The notes: generated from the sequence alone by a model not told the origin. A stretch of DNA of 14,731 nt from UBA11222 sp030652895 (GCA_038318895.1 JBBQCS010000073.1:1-14731); one strand, 5' to 3'. Counted from the first letter of the stretch, positions 1 through 7,222 are shown. A program made the numbers and translations.

Positions 1-92
1 CAGGTTTCCAGATTTCCCGCGGTGTCAAACTTGCCCTTCAGCAGGCGGCGGTCTGGCTGTATGTGCATATCGCTGATTTGCGCGATGATCAT
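1..92 (-). CDS. Metallophosphoesterase (calcineurin-like), N-terminal fragment
   Basis: Only the first 30 codons are in the window; the gene runs off the left edge. The translation opens MIIAQISDMHI, whose D-x-H is the first metal-binding motif of calcineurin-like phosphoesterases. Among these, the cAMP phosphodiesterase (CpdA/Icc) group starts in just this way, but the fragment is too short to choose between cyclic-nucleotide and other substrates. The ATG at 92 is preceded by an AGAGG Shine-Dalgarno at a suitable distance. The aspartic protease gene ends 20 bp upstream on the same strand, so the two are probably co-transcribed. Confidence 0.75.
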   Translation of the reverse strand, partial: MIIAQISDMHIQPDRRLLKGKFDTAGNLET

Positions 93-112
93 GACGCCTC
101 TTTCGCAAAAAG

Positions 113-838
113 TTAGTCGCGCAGAATAAGCACCCCATCGCTCATTTCAAAACTGCCGATTGAGTTCAGAAATGTCATGCCGAGCAAAGACTGGTCCAGG
201 CCTTCGCGCACCACAACCGCCGGGACTTTATTCCGGCTGATCGAACCGATGGAAAGTTCGTCCAGGGTCACGCGCGCTGCGAAATTTCTGCCATTTGCCG
301 TACTGACCGTAATATCGAAATCAAGTTTTTCCAAATCTATACCCAAGCGTTGGGCGTCAAAGGCGCTCAAGGCGACCATCGACGCGCCTGTATCGACCAG
401 AAACCGCACATGCGTACCATTCACGGCGGCGTCCGCCAGGAAATGCCCGCCTTCTATTGCACTGAGATAAACCGTGCCATGGGGCGTTCTGGCGGCGGGG
501 GTGGCGGTTGGCGGCGCAGACATTGGCACCGTTGGCAGGGTGACGCCCGCGACGCGAAACGCCATGCCCATAAATTCATAGCGGTAGGCATAGAGGGTCA
601 GCGTGACCACGAGCAGGGCCGCCCAGATCAGCGCCTGTTTGAGGGCGAGGCTGGCGCCGCCAGTCCAGCCCATCACGAAACCGCTTGCCACCAGTGTCAG
701 GAGCAGAACGCCATGCACCAGCCGGATTTGCTCACTTTGTGACCCCAGCGCGCCAGGAAATTTCTGAAACAGAAAAAACAGGCCACCGGCGATCAGTATC
801 AACATCAGGGCGGCAAGGCCCAGCCGGTTGGACGACAT
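113..838 (-). CDS. Membrane-anchored retropepsin-like (clan AA) aspartic protease
   Basis: This 241-residue protein has three hydrophobic helices (about residues 6-25, 42-60 and 66-86), a Pro/Ala/Thr-rich linker (about 101-119) and a C-terminal single-lobe aspartic protease domain. The catalytic motif is F-L-V-D-T-G-A-S with the active Asp at about 149. A second family motif, L-L-G-M-T-F-L near the C-terminus, matches the hydrophobic-hydrophobic-Gly of retropepsin folds. The protein fits the bacterial TIGR02281 clan AA family, which would work as a dimer; the domain is probably periplasmic. I chose the ATG at 838, with GGAG nine bases upstream, over an in-frame GTG at 859 that would place that GGAG inside the gene. 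Substrate is unknown. It lies between the DUF1289 and phosphoesterase genes on the same strand. Confidence 0.85.
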   Translation of the reverse strand: MSSNRLGLAALMLILIAGGLFFLFQKFPGALGSQSEQIRLVHGVLLLTLVASGFVMGWTGGASLALKQALIWAALLVVTLTLYAYRYEFMGMAFRVAGVTLPTVPMSAPPTATPAARTPHGTVYLSAIEGGHFLADAAVNGTHVRFLVDTGASMVALSAFDAQRLGIDLEKLDFDITVSTANGRNFAARVTLDELSIGSISRNKVPAVVVREGLDQSLLGMTFLNSIGSFEMSDGVLILRD

Positions 839-912
839 TGGCGTACACTCCAGAATCACCGTTCAGGGGCGGAATATAGAGCGGCAAATCAGGAATAAGG
901 GTTAACGTCCGC

Positions 913-1137
913 CTATTCGTAGTCGAAAGGCGAAATATTGAACTCTCCCCCGTCAGCGTAAAAATCCGCCCTGCGCGCGCCAAGCCTGCCCAGCACAGCG
1001 TCACGCTCATCGTCTGTATAGCGCAACCAGCGTGCAATCTCTTCGGGGTTGCGAAAACAGCCCGCGCAAAAACCGGTCTGCGGGTTCAACTGGCAGACCT
1101 GTATACAGGGGGACTGGCGTTGTGGGGACAGGGCCAT
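913..1137 (-). CDS. DUF1289 family small cysteine-rich protein
   Basis: This 74-residue protein carries four cysteines (C11, C15, C24, C27) in the pattern S-P-C-I-x-V-C then G-F-C-x-G-C, followed by R-N-P-E-E-I-A-R-W. That is the signature of DUF1289 proteins, small proteins predicted to bind a metal or Fe-S centre and whose function is not established. Its length is normal for the family. It starts 102 bp from the tRNA-Asn 3' end and stops 74 bp before the aspartic protease. A plausible promoter with an inverted repeat precedes it. Confidence 0.88.
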   Translation of the reverse strand: MALSPQRQSPCIQVCQLNPQTGFCAGCFRNPEEIARWLRYTDDERDAVLGRLGARRADFYADGGEFNISPFDYE

Positions 1138-1169
1138 AGCATCACTCTCTGGAAATCTCTACATCACTA

Positions 1170-1198
1170 AATCTATGCTAATAGATTCAGATTTTCAA
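1170..1198 (-). promoter_or_regulatory. Putative promoter of the DUF1289 gene, with inverted repeat
   Basis: On the minus strand TTGAAA (1198-1193) and TAGATT (1175-1170) are separated by 17 bp, and transcription would start about 25 bases before the ATG at 1137. The -10 box lies inside a perfect 7-bp inverted repeat, AATCTAT-GCTA-ATAGATT (1170-1187), which could be an operator. The -10 matches consensus at four of six bases, so the call is tentative. Confidence 0.4.
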
Positions 1199-1239
1199 GT
1201 GTTTCCAGCGCGTATGCCGCCGAACAATGCGTGAAGAAA

Positions 1240-1314
1240 TGGCTCCCCGGGCCGGATTCGAACCAGCGACCAACCGGTTAACAGCCGGTTGCTCTACCAC
1301 TGAGCTACCGAGGA
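1240..1314 (-). tRNA. tRNA-Asn (GTT)
   Basis: The minus strand folds as a complete 75-nt cloverleaf. The acceptor stem pairs TCCTCGG with CCGGGGA (one T-G wobble), the D arm reads TAGCTCAGTGG, the anticodon stem is ACCGG/CCGGT around CTGTTAA giving anticodon GTT, and the T arm is GCTGG-TTCGAAT-CCGGC. Discriminator G and CCA are encoded. Confidence 0.97.
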
Positions 1315-1449
1315 ACAGACGCCAAAACAAAGCGATTGGCGGCGATCAGCACGCTGGCTATAGCAAACTGTTCGCCCTTGCACCACCCCTAAATGTGGCT
1401 AACAAACAACGGGACTTGCAATCTTGCCAGTTTGCGGACAATAAGCGCT

Positions 1450-1716
1450 ATGACCGACCTTCGTATTGGCAATCGCACGTTCAAGCTGCCGCAATCGCGC
1501 ACCCTGCGTATTGTTGTGGGGGTGGCGCTGATCATTGGGGGAATCTTGGGTTTTTTGCCCATTGTGGGGTTTTGGATGATCCCGCTGGGCCTGTTGGTGC
1601 TGTCACAGGAGTTTCACCTTGTGCGCCGTTGGCGCCGCCGCGCTATTGTTAAATGGGGCCGCCATAAACAGCGCCGCGACAGAAAAGCCGATCTAGAGGA
1701 CGAATATTATGACTGA
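1450..1716 (+). CDS. Small inner-membrane protein, PGPGW-like
   Basis: This 88-residue protein has a short polar N-terminus, a long hydrophobic segment from about residue 18 to 52 that could form a helical hairpin, and a strongly basic cytoplasmic-type tail (V-R-R-W-R-R-R) ending in acidic residues. The core G-F-L-P-I-V-G-F-W-M-I-P-L-G-L-L-V-L-S resembles the PGPGW-type putative transmembrane family common in alphaproteobacteria; no function is known. I chose the ATG at 1450 because the upstream in-frame codons look non-coding and the homology-like core starts soon after. The ribosome-binding site is weak. Its stop codon sits in the left arm of a hairpin that probably ends transcription. Confidence 0.7.
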   Translation: MTDLRIGNRTFKLPQSRTLRIVVGVALIIGGILGFLPIVGFWMIPLGLLVLSQEFHLVRRWRRRAIVKWGRHKQRRDRKADLEDEYYD

Positions 1717-1744
1717 GGGCGGGGTTTCCTCAGTCGCGATTTTT
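1711..1744 (+). terminator. Intrinsic terminator between convergent genes
   Basis: GACTGAGG (1711-1718) and CCTCAGTC (1728-1735) form a perfect 8-bp stem with a 9-base loop, followed after four bases by a T5 run (1740-1744). The TGA of the upstream plus-strand gene lies in the left arm, and the TGA of the convergent minus-strand gene begins in the right arm. Only the plus side has a T-run, so it should work mainly in that direction. Confidence 0.65.
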
Positions 1745-2347
1745 GCGCATTTCAGGTGGTATCTGGTCTATCGAAGATAGCCTTTTGACAATGGTGTCTT
1801 TTTTTACAATGCTCCCCGGCGCCAGAACCGCATTCGCGCCGATGCGCGCACCATCCCCGATCAGGGCGCCAAATTTATCCTGCCCGGTGTGAATATAGTT
1901 CACACCGTCAAAGCAGATAATTTCCCCAGCTTTCCATTCATTGCGAAAATTGGCAAGTATGGCTCCGGCCTCAATATTCACGTTTTCGCCAAGAATGGAG
2001 TCTCCTATGAAATTGAAATGCGCAGCCTTGCTATTGGCGCATATGAAAGAGGATTTGATCTCTGACGACGGTCCAATAATAACGTTGTGGTCCAGCCACA
2101 CACCGCCACGCAAATAGGCGTAAGAGGCGACAAAACTCCCCGCCCCGATGACGCAGGGCGCTTTCAATATCGCGCCCGGCTCGACGGTCGCCGTTTCATG
2201 AATGGCGACGTCGTCAATAACGCGATAGCCGCCGGATAGAGTACCAATCCAGGATCTGACGATTTCTGCTGCATGACCGCATACCGCCCACGGCTGGGCC
2301 AGTTCATCCTGAAATATTTCCGCCGATGTGTAATCTGAAATTTTCAT
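1730..2347 (-). CDS. Left-handed beta-helix (hexapeptide repeat) acyltransferase-like protein
   Basis: From about residue 45 to 190 of 205 the protein shows the [LIV]-G-x-x-x-x hexapeptide periodicity of left-handed parallel beta-helix proteins, for example A-T-V-E-P-G-A-I-L, C-V-I-G-A-G-S and A-R-I-G-A-N-A-V-L-A-P-G. The segment G-D-S-I-L-G-E-N-V-N-I-E-A-G-A-I resembles the acyltransferase half of GlmU-like sugar-nucleotide enzymes, but no nucleotidyltransferase domain is present. It is therefore probably a stand-alone acyl- or acetyltransferase acting on a sugar; the substrate cannot be read from sequence. No clear Shine-Dalgarno precedes the ATG at 2347. It converges on the small membrane protein gene with 13 bp between them and is separated from tetR by a terminator. 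Confidence 0.75.
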   Translation of the reverse strand: MKISDYTSAEIFQDELAQPWAVCGHAAEIVRSWIGTLSGGYRVIDDVAIHETATVEPGAILKAPCVIGAGSFVASYAYLRGGVWLDHNVIIGPSSEIKSSFICANSKAAHFNFIGDSILGENVNIEAGAILANFRNEWKAGEIICFDGVNYIHTGQDKFGALIGDGARIGANAVLAPGSIVKKDTIVKRLSSIDQIPPEMRKNRD

Positions 2348-2420
2348 GTGATATCTGCTTGCGGTGGTTTGCCACCCGCAGGGCGTAGGAGGGTGGAGAA
2401 GTGAGATGAGAGTTTAAACT

Positions 2421-2459
2421 CGAAAAACGAAAAACCAAAAGCCCGACTGCTTTTCGGGC
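2421..2459 (-). terminator. Intrinsic terminator downstream of tetR-like gene
   Basis: Read on the minus strand, GCCCGA (2459-2454) pairs with TCGGGC (2446-2441) around a 7-base loop, followed at once by TTTT and two further T5 tracts. It lies about 90 bp past the tetR-like stop and upstream of the beta-helix gene. The rest of 2348-2548 holds a second small hairpin (GGCGC-TTT-GCGCC at 2476-2488) and no convincing gene. Confidence 0.7.
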
Positions 2460-2548
2460 AGCCTGCCCGGCCGGAGGCGCTTTGCGCCGCGAGGCAAATA
2501 ATGGCGGGCCATTGCCATATAGAGGCGGATGATATCAGCGTTATAGCA

Positions 2549-3142
2549 CTATGACCTCAACACCCGTTCAATGATTCCAGCCATTGCTGATTTGAATTCA
2601 GCCGGATCGGCGCCGTTTTCGATGGCTTCAGCGGCGCGATCGAACGCTGCCGAAAGCAGGATGGCCAGAACAGACGGTCGGAAATCCATCCTGCCGGAAT
2701 CGGTCATGGCCGCTTCGAGCCCCTCATAGAGAGTCCGGGCGGCATTGGCTTCATCGAGCGCAATCATTTCCGCCCTGCCGAGCACGACCGGACCTTCAAT
2801 GAGAAGCAAACGCGTTCTTCCTGGAACGGTCATTGCGTCGAGATAAGCCTCGCTCCCTGCGATCAGAGCCTGTCTCGCCGGCAAACCGGATGGCGTGACG
2901 GCCTCGATCTCGTCCGCGACCGCATGGGCCTCACGCTCAAGGACGGCGCGGAAGAGTTCGCGCTTATCCTTGAAGTGATGATAGAGCGCGCCGCGCGTGA
3001 TTGTGGCAGCAGCGGCTATTTCTGGCGTCGAAGTCTCTGCATATCCCTTATTGGCGAAGAGCGTCCTCGCCGCCGACAAGAGGGCGTCGCGGGTCTTGTC
3101 GCTGCGCTCTTGATTGGAGCGGTATTCCTTTTTCTTTTGCAT
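2549..3142 (-). CDS. TetR/AcrR family transcriptional regulator
   Basis: This 197-residue protein has the TetR-type N-terminal DNA-binding domain: helix 1 (R-D-A-L-L-S-A-A-R-T-L-F) near residues 18-29, then T-S-T-P-E-I-A-A-A-A-T-I-T-R-G-A-L-Y-H-H-F at about 37-57. The remaining 140 residues form the helical ligand and dimer domain, whose ligand is unknown. I chose the ATG at 3142, preceded by AGGCAG, over an ATG at 3175 that lies inside the operator-like palindrome. The gene is divergent from the VOC gene with 69 bp between the starts. The shared region carries TGTATG-type inverted repeats, so it most likely represses itself and the VOC gene. Confidence 0.92.
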   Translation of the reverse strand: MQKKKEYRSNQERSDKTRDALLSAARTLFANKGYAETSTPEIAAAATITRGALYHHFKDKRELFRAVLEREAHAVADEIEAVTPSGLPARQALIAGSEAYLDAMTVPGRTRLLLIEGPVVLGRAEMIALDEANAARTLYEGLEAAMTDSGRMDFRPSVLAILLSAAFDRAAEAIENGADPAEFKSAMAGIIERVLRS

Positions 3143-3158
3143 ACATTCTGCCTGTATG
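3140..3158. promoter_or_regulatory. Second operator-like inverted repeat (CATACA-N7-TGTATG)
   Basis: The half-sites CATACA (3140-3145) and TGTATG (3153-3158) repeat those of the 17-bp palindrome 14 bp away but with a 7-bp spacer. It overlaps the chosen tetR start codon at 3140-3142, so binding here could block tetR expression. The looser spacing makes this weaker than the neighbouring site. Confidence 0.45.
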
Positions 3159-3171
3159 TTAATTTGAAGAT

Positions 3172-3188
3172 ACATACAGACTGTATGT
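3172..3188. promoter_or_regulatory. Perfect 17-bp palindrome, probable TetR operator
   Basis: ACATACAG-A-CTGTATGT is a perfect inverted repeat centred at 3180 in the 69-bp gap between the divergent tetR and VOC starts. Size and location suit a TetR-family dimer. A TTGAAG (3164-3169) lies just beside it on the plus strand and may be part of the VOC promoter, but no convincing -10 box was found. Confidence 0.75.
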
Positions 3189-3211
3189 TATTTCTGTGAG
3201 GATGAACAGCC

Positions 3212-3643
3212 ATGAAAATCACAAGCTATTACCCCGTCGTCATGACCCGCAATGTGGCCGGTACAGCGGAATTCTACCGGAAATATTTCGGCTTCAAGCC
3301 GCTATTCACGAGTGACTGGTATGTACATCTGCAATCCAGTGATCACCCCTCGGTCAATCTCGCCATCCTGGATGGCGGACACGAAACCGTTCCCGAGGGC
3401 GCGCGCGGCCAGGTTTCAGGCCTGATCCTGAATTTTGAGGTTGAGGACCCCGACGCCGTCTACGACGATATTCGCGCGGCGGGCCTGCCGATCCTTACGC
3501 CGTTGCGGGACGAGCCGTTCGGCCAGCGTCACTTCATCACCGTCGACCCGAACGGCGTTCTCATCGACGTCATCAAACCGATTCCGCCGAACGCGGAATT
3601 CGCAAAGCAGTATGTGGCCACCGTAGCGCCGAAAGCTAGCTAA
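3212..3643 (+). CDS. VOC family (glyoxalase/bleomycin resistance/dioxygenase) protein
   Basis: This 143-residue protein has the paired beta-alpha-beta-beta-beta layout of VOC proteins. The N-terminal half has T-R-N-V-A-G-T-A-E-F-Y-R-K-Y-F-G-F and the second half has F-I-T-V-D-P-N-G-V-L-I-D-V-I, the usual closing strand pair. Reactions in the family range from glyoxalase I to dioxygenases and antibiotic sequestration, so no substrate is assigned. The ATG at 3212 follows GAGG (3198-3201). Divergence from a TetR regulator suggests a substrate-induced detoxification or resistance role; that is inference from context. Confidence 0.88.
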   Translation: MKITSYYPVVMTRNVAGTAEFYRKYFGFKPLFTSDWYVHLQSSDHPSVNLAILDGGHETVPEGARGQVSGLILNFEVEDPDAVYDDIRAAGLPILTPLRDEPFGQRHFITVDPNGVLIDVIKPIPPNAEFAKQYVATVAPKAS

Positions 3644-3726
3644 AGCCTCTGGTTTCACACGCGCTCACCCAAAGATCCGGCGCACATTGCGGCATGGTCT
3701 CAGTATAGCGTCGTCTCGATTGCGAA

Positions 3727-3816
3727 TGGCGGATGGGGTGAGATTCGAACTCACGGAGGCCGTGAAGCCTCGCCGGTTTTCAAGACCGGTGCCTTAAACC
3801 ACTCGGCCACCCATCC
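3727..3816 (-). tRNA. tRNA-Ser (TGA)
   Basis: The minus strand folds as a 90-nt class II tRNA. The acceptor stem pairs GGATGGG with CCCATCC, the anticodon stem CCGGT/ACCGG encloses CTTGAAA giving anticodon TGA, a long variable arm follows, and the T loop is GTTCGAATC. Discriminator G and CCA are encoded. Confidence 0.97.
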
Positions 3817-3905
3817 AAAAGCGTTTTCGTATTGAAGGGCTTTCTTACATCGCAAGCTTCCGGGGGGCAAGTAAGCTTCGCGCGCAGGCAGTATTTTACA
3901 AGTCA

Positions 3906-3925
3906 TGCGCGCGTACTTGCGCGCA
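3906..3925 (+). other. GC-rich hairpin in the mltB leader
   Basis: TGCGCGC (3906-3912) and GCGCGCA (3919-3925) form a perfect 7-bp stem with a 6-base loop, 60 bp before the lytic transglycosylase start. It has no T-run, so it is not a canonical terminator. It could be a leader RNA structure or chance in GC-rich sequence. Confidence 0.3.
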
Positions 3926-3984
3926 GCAAGCGCCCATGGCACAAGCATTCAGTGGAAAAAAGCTCTCAGATTCGGGTGTCGGGA

Positions 3985-5088
3985 ATGCAAATGCGGCGTG
4001 CGGTAGGCGTGATCTCACTCGTGGCTTTGCTGCTGACGGCGTGTGCCGGCGGTGGTCAGGTTGAGGCTGGCGCGCCACTGGCGTCTAGCGCTACGCAGCG
4101 GACAACCTCAGATACCGCCCAGGCCGTACAATTATCATCGGCGGATCCTTCATTTGCGGAATGGCTCGCGGATTTCAAGGCCGAGGCCGCGGCTCAGGGG
4201 ATCCGCCCCGCGACTATCGAGGCGGCGTTACGCGACGTGCGGCCAGTGGAAAAAGTCATTTCTCTTGACCGGAACCAGGCCGAATTCACGCTTACTTTCG
4301 CGACCTACCGGGATCGTGTGTTGACCCCGGTGAATATCGCGGTGGGGCGGCGTAAACTTGCAGAGCATGGCCCGTTACTTGCCGCTATTGGCGCGAAATA
4401 TGGCGTACAGCCGCGTTTTATCGTCGCTATATGGGGCCTCGAAACCCGTTACGGCGCGGTAAAGCCGACCATGCCGGTGATGCCTGCACTGGCCACATTG
4501 GCGTTTGACGGCCGCAGATCGGCGTTCTTTCGAAACGAAATGATGCAGGCGCTGCGTATGCTGGATGCAGGATATGCCCTCGCACCTGATCTCCTGGGAT
4601 CATGGGCGGGGGCCATGGGCCAACCACAATTCATGCCGTCCAGCTATATGGCGTATGCGCAGGACTGGGACGGCGATGGCCGTCGGGATATCTGGAATAA
4701 TCCAGGGGACGTTTTTGCGTCGATCGCACACTATCTGGCCAGCCATGGCTGGTCGGACGAGCAGACCTGGGGACGTCAGGTGAAGCTTTCACCGGAAATC
4801 ATCGGAGCTCTGCCGCAGTTGCAGCGCACGGGAAAGTCCGGGTGCCGTGCGGTGGATCAATTGACTGTGCCGCATTCACTGAATGAGTGGCAGGCGAAGG
4901 GCGTACGCCGTGCGGACGGCGCGAATTTGCCGCAGTATGACATGCAGGCGTCGTTAGTGCTGCCGGAAACACCGACTGGTCCCGCCTTTATTGTGTATCG
5001 CAATTACGAGTCCATTTTACGCTATAATTGCGCGCATTATTATGCGCTGACCGTGGCGGCGTTATCTGATCAGATCGGGGGTGGCTGA
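3985..5088 (+). CDS. mltB: Lytic murein transglycosylase B (MltB-like lipoprotein)
   Basis: This protein of about 367 residues cleaves the MurNAc-GlcNAc bond of peptidoglycan to give 1,6-anhydro ends. A lipoprotein signal peptide ends in the lipobox L-L-T-A-C with Cys at about 20. The catalytic motif I-W-G-L-E-T-R-Y-G places the acid/base Glu at about 153, and downstream come G-A-M-G-Q-P-Q-F-M-P-S-S-Y and D-W-D-G-D-G-R-R-D-I-W, all typical of the MltB/SLT_2 (GH103) family. The start is 3985 or 3991 (two residues apart); GGGTG serves the first and GGGA the second. An upstream in-frame TTG at 3832 would bury the signal peptide and is unlikely. It is the first gene of an eight-gene operon, and the next start lies 4 bp past its stop. 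Confidence 0.93.
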   Translation: MQMRRAVGVISLVALLLTACAGGGQVEAGAPLASSATQRTTSDTAQAVQLSSADPSFAEWLADFKAEAAAQGIRPATIEAALRDVRPVEKVISLDRNQAEFTLTFATYRDRVLTPVNIAVGRRKLAEHGPLLAAIGAKYGVQPRFIVAIWGLETRYGAVKPTMPVMPALATLAFDGRRSAFFRNEMMQALRMLDAGYALAPDLLGSWAGAMGQPQFMPSSYMAYAQDWDGDGRRDIWNNPGDVFASIAHYLASHGWSDEQTWGRQVKLSPEIIGALPQLQRTGKSGCRAVDQLTVPHSLNEWQAKGVRRADGANLPQYDMQASLVLPETPTGPAFIVYRNYESILRYNCAHYYALTVAALSDQIGGG

Positions 5089-5092
5089 TTGC

Positions 5093-6037
5093 ATGATCTA
5101 TACGCCTGTTCCACGATTGTATGCAGCATTTGCAGTTCTGGCGCTGGTGCTTTCCGGGTGTGCCGGAAAGCCACCGGGGTCGGCGCCAGCGTCCAAAGCC
5201 GCGGGCGTTTATAAAGTTGGCCAGCCGTACCAGGTTGCAGGCGTATGGTATTATCCCCGCGAGCAGCCGGATTATGACGAAACCGGCATCGCATCCTGGT
5301 ATGGGCCATACTTTCATGGCAAATCCACTGCGAATGGCGAGACCTATGACATGAATGCGCTGACCGCCGCCCACAAAACCTTGCCCATGCCGGTGAACGT
5401 GCGGGTTACAAATCTGGACAATGGCCGGTCGATCGTCCTGAAGGTCAATGACCGTGGTCCGTTCGTGAGCGGGCGCATTATTGATGTTTCACGTCGTGGG
5501 GCGCAATTACTAGGTTTTAGTACGGCGGGGACGGCGCTTGTGCGGGTGCAAATAGAAAATGGTGGCCGCGCGGGAACATTTGTGGCGGCGCGGCCGCAAA
5601 CCAGCACGGAAGAAAGGACGTTGGCTGCGGCCGCTCCGTCGTCCGGGGTCAGCAGTCAGGCCTTGTCCGGTAGTGTGACCGACCCCAGAATGAAAACCAT
5701 GGCGCAGGGAAAAGCTCCGGCCCCTTTTGACGTTGGCGGCGAGTCCGCCGCTGTCGCAGAACTGCAGGGTGAGCCTGAGGTGGAGTACCGTCCGGTGCCC
5801 GCAATACGCAATATGTACGTGCAGGCAGGGGCTTTTCATGACCGTATGAATGCGGAGCGCTTAAGGGGGCGCCTGTTGCGCGCCGAGCCAAGTTTTCAGA
5901 TCACTACAACGGTTGTTGATGGAAAGGCCTTTTTTCGAGTGCGAACGGGGCCGCTGGCTTCTGTCGAAGCGGCCGACGTGACACTGGCCCGGGTTATCGC
6001 TGCCGGTCAACCTGGCGCGCAGATCGTTGTAGAATAA
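5093..6037 (+). CDS. rlpA: Septal ring lytic transglycosylase RlpA family lipoprotein with SPOR domain
   Basis: This 314-residue protein has a lipoprotein signal (lipobox L-S-G-C, Cys 23), a double-psi beta-barrel domain at about residues 63-150, a low-complexity linker and a C-terminal SPOR domain at about 239-313 that would bind glycan strands stripped of stem peptides at the septum. The spacing of E83, H94 and D120 equals that of the E120/H131/D157 set I recall as essential in Pseudomonas aeruginosa RlpA, so it should be an active lytic transglycosylase. The ATG at 5093 follows a GGGGGTGG run. An in-frame GTG at 5081 overlapping mltB is less likely. The residues between barrel and SPOR domain (about 160-235) show no domain. 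Confidence 0.93.
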   Translation: MIYTPVPRLYAAFAVLALVLSGCAGKPPGSAPASKAAGVYKVGQPYQVAGVWYYPREQPDYDETGIASWYGPYFHGKSTANGETYDMNALTAAHKTLPMPVNVRVTNLDNGRSIVLKVNDRGPFVSGRIIDVSRRGAQLLGFSTAGTALVRVQIENGGRAGTFVAARPQTSTEERTLAAAAPSSGVSSQALSGSVTDPRMKTMAQGKAPAPFDVGGESAAVAELQGEPEVEYRPVPAIRNMYVQAGAFHDRMNAERLRGRLLRAEPSFQITTTVVDGKAFFRVRTGPLASVEAADVTLARVIAAGQPGAQIVVE

Positions 6038-6062
6038 TTGCGGTTAAGGGATGGGTGACTAC

Positions 6063-7202
6063 ATGCATAAATATTTTTTTCTGATTCTGTTTTTTGTGGC
6101 AGGCGTTGTAACGCCGTCCTCCGCGCAAGTGGACATCGAGACTGTTGCGCGTGAAGCTATTCTGGTGGACGCAGAAACGAATACCGTGCTGTTTGAGAAG
6201 AATGCGGACGTTCTGATGCATCCTGCCTCCATGAGCAAGTTGATGACTGTCGCGATGGTGTTTGACAGACTGGCAGATGGCAGCCTGAAAATGGAAGACA
6301 CATTTCCGGTTTCCGAAAGTGCTTGGCGGATACAGGGCTCCAAAATGTTTGTCGAACTGGGATCGCGTATTTCTGTCGGCGATCTGTTGCGCGGTATCAT
6401 TGTTCAATCCGGCAATGACGCCTGTGTGGTGGTTGCAGAAGGTATTGGCGGCGACGAGCAGAATTTCGCCCGGATGATGACCGAGCGGGCGCGTGAGATC
6501 GGTATGACCCATTCGCAGTTTCGCAATGCGTCAGGCTGGCCCGACCCGGAACATTTGATGACAGCGCGCGACCTGGCGACGCTAGCCAGCTATCTGATCA
6601 ACACCCATAAGGAATACTATAAAATCTTTTCAGAAATTGACTTTACCTGGCACGGCATCAAGCAGGGGAACCGGAATCCTTTGCTTTATTCCTATCCAGG
6701 AGCGGATGGCCTCAAAACGGGGCATACGGAGGAAGCGGGTTACGGTCTGACAGGATCGGTCCAACGTAACGGGCGCCGGTTGATTGTTGTGGCCACTGGC
6801 ATGGATAGCGTCAAACGCCGGGGCATCGAAGCCGAACGCCTGCTGACACTGGGTTTTAATGAATTTGAGAATTATACGCTTCTCAGCGCCGGGCAGAAAC
6901 TGGATGATGCGGATGTGTGGCTAGGAGAAGAGAATACAATTCCAGTGGTTGCGGCTAAAGATATCCGGATGACCTTGCCGCGCGCTGCGCGTAAATCACT
7001 TCAGGCAAAGCTGGTCTATCAGACGCCCCTGGCGGCGCCGGTAGCTGAGGGGGCCGAAGTCGGCACGGTTACTTTTACCGCCACGGGAATGGAGCCGGTA
7101 ACCATACCTGTTGTTGCGGCGGGCACAGTGGAAAAAATTGGGTTCCTGGGAAAGATACCGGCGGCGTTCAATTATCTTTTATGGGGGGCGTCGAGCGGCT
7201 AG
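6063..7202 (+). CDS. dacA: D-alanyl-D-alanine carboxypeptidase (PBP5/6-type, peptidase S11)
   Basis: This 379-residue penicillin-binding protein removes the terminal D-Ala of muropeptide pentapeptides. A cleavable signal peptide ends near S-S-A-Q. All three penicillin-recognition motifs are present: S56-M-S-K59 (nucleophile and general base), S116-G-N118 and K218-T-G220. After about residue 262 comes the small beta-rich PBP5 C-terminal domain, ending in a hydrophobic tail (I-G-F-L-G-K-I-P-A-A-F-N-Y-L-L-W) that may serve as the amphipathic membrane anchor. I chose the ATG at 6063, served by GGGTGA, over the ATG at 6051, which has only GGG next to it. It sits 25 bp after rlpA, making a three-gene cell-wall block. 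Confidence 0.93.
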   Translation: MHKYFFLILFFVAGVVTPSSAQVDIETVAREAILVDAETNTVLFEKNADVLMHPASMSKLMTVAMVFDRLADGSLKMEDTFPVSESAWRIQGSKMFVELGSRISVGDLLRGIIVQSGNDACVVVAEGIGGDEQNFARMMTERAREIGMTHSQFRNASGWPDPEHLMTARDLATLASYLINTHKEYYKIFSEIDFTWHGIKQGNRNPLLYSYPGADGLKTGHTEEAGYGLTGSVQRNGRRLIVVATGMDSVKRRGIEAERLLTLGFNEFENYTLLSAGQKLDDADVWLGEENTIPVVAAKDIRMTLPRAARKSLQAKLVYQTPLAAPVAEGAEVGTVTFTATGMEPVTIPVVAAGTVEKIGFLGKIPAAFNYLLWGASSG

Positions 7203-7222
7203 TCCGCCGGCGGGAGTGCGCC

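Noticed and set aside
1227..1652. Plus-strand ORF of 141 codons starting M-R-E-E-M-A-P-R-A-G-F-E-P-A-T-N-R
   Set aside because: It is read straight through the antisense of the tRNA-Asn gene, a well-known source of spurious proteins, and then overlaps the small membrane protein in another frame.
1315..3726. Genomic island between tRNA-Asn and tRNA-Ser
   Set aside because: No duplicated tRNA 3' end or integrase was seen, and the enclosed genes look like ordinary chromosomal genes.
3751..3948. Minus-strand ORF with W-V-A-E-W-F-K-A-P-V-L-K-T-G
   Set aside because: It is the translation of the tRNA-Ser gene, another common spurious ORF.
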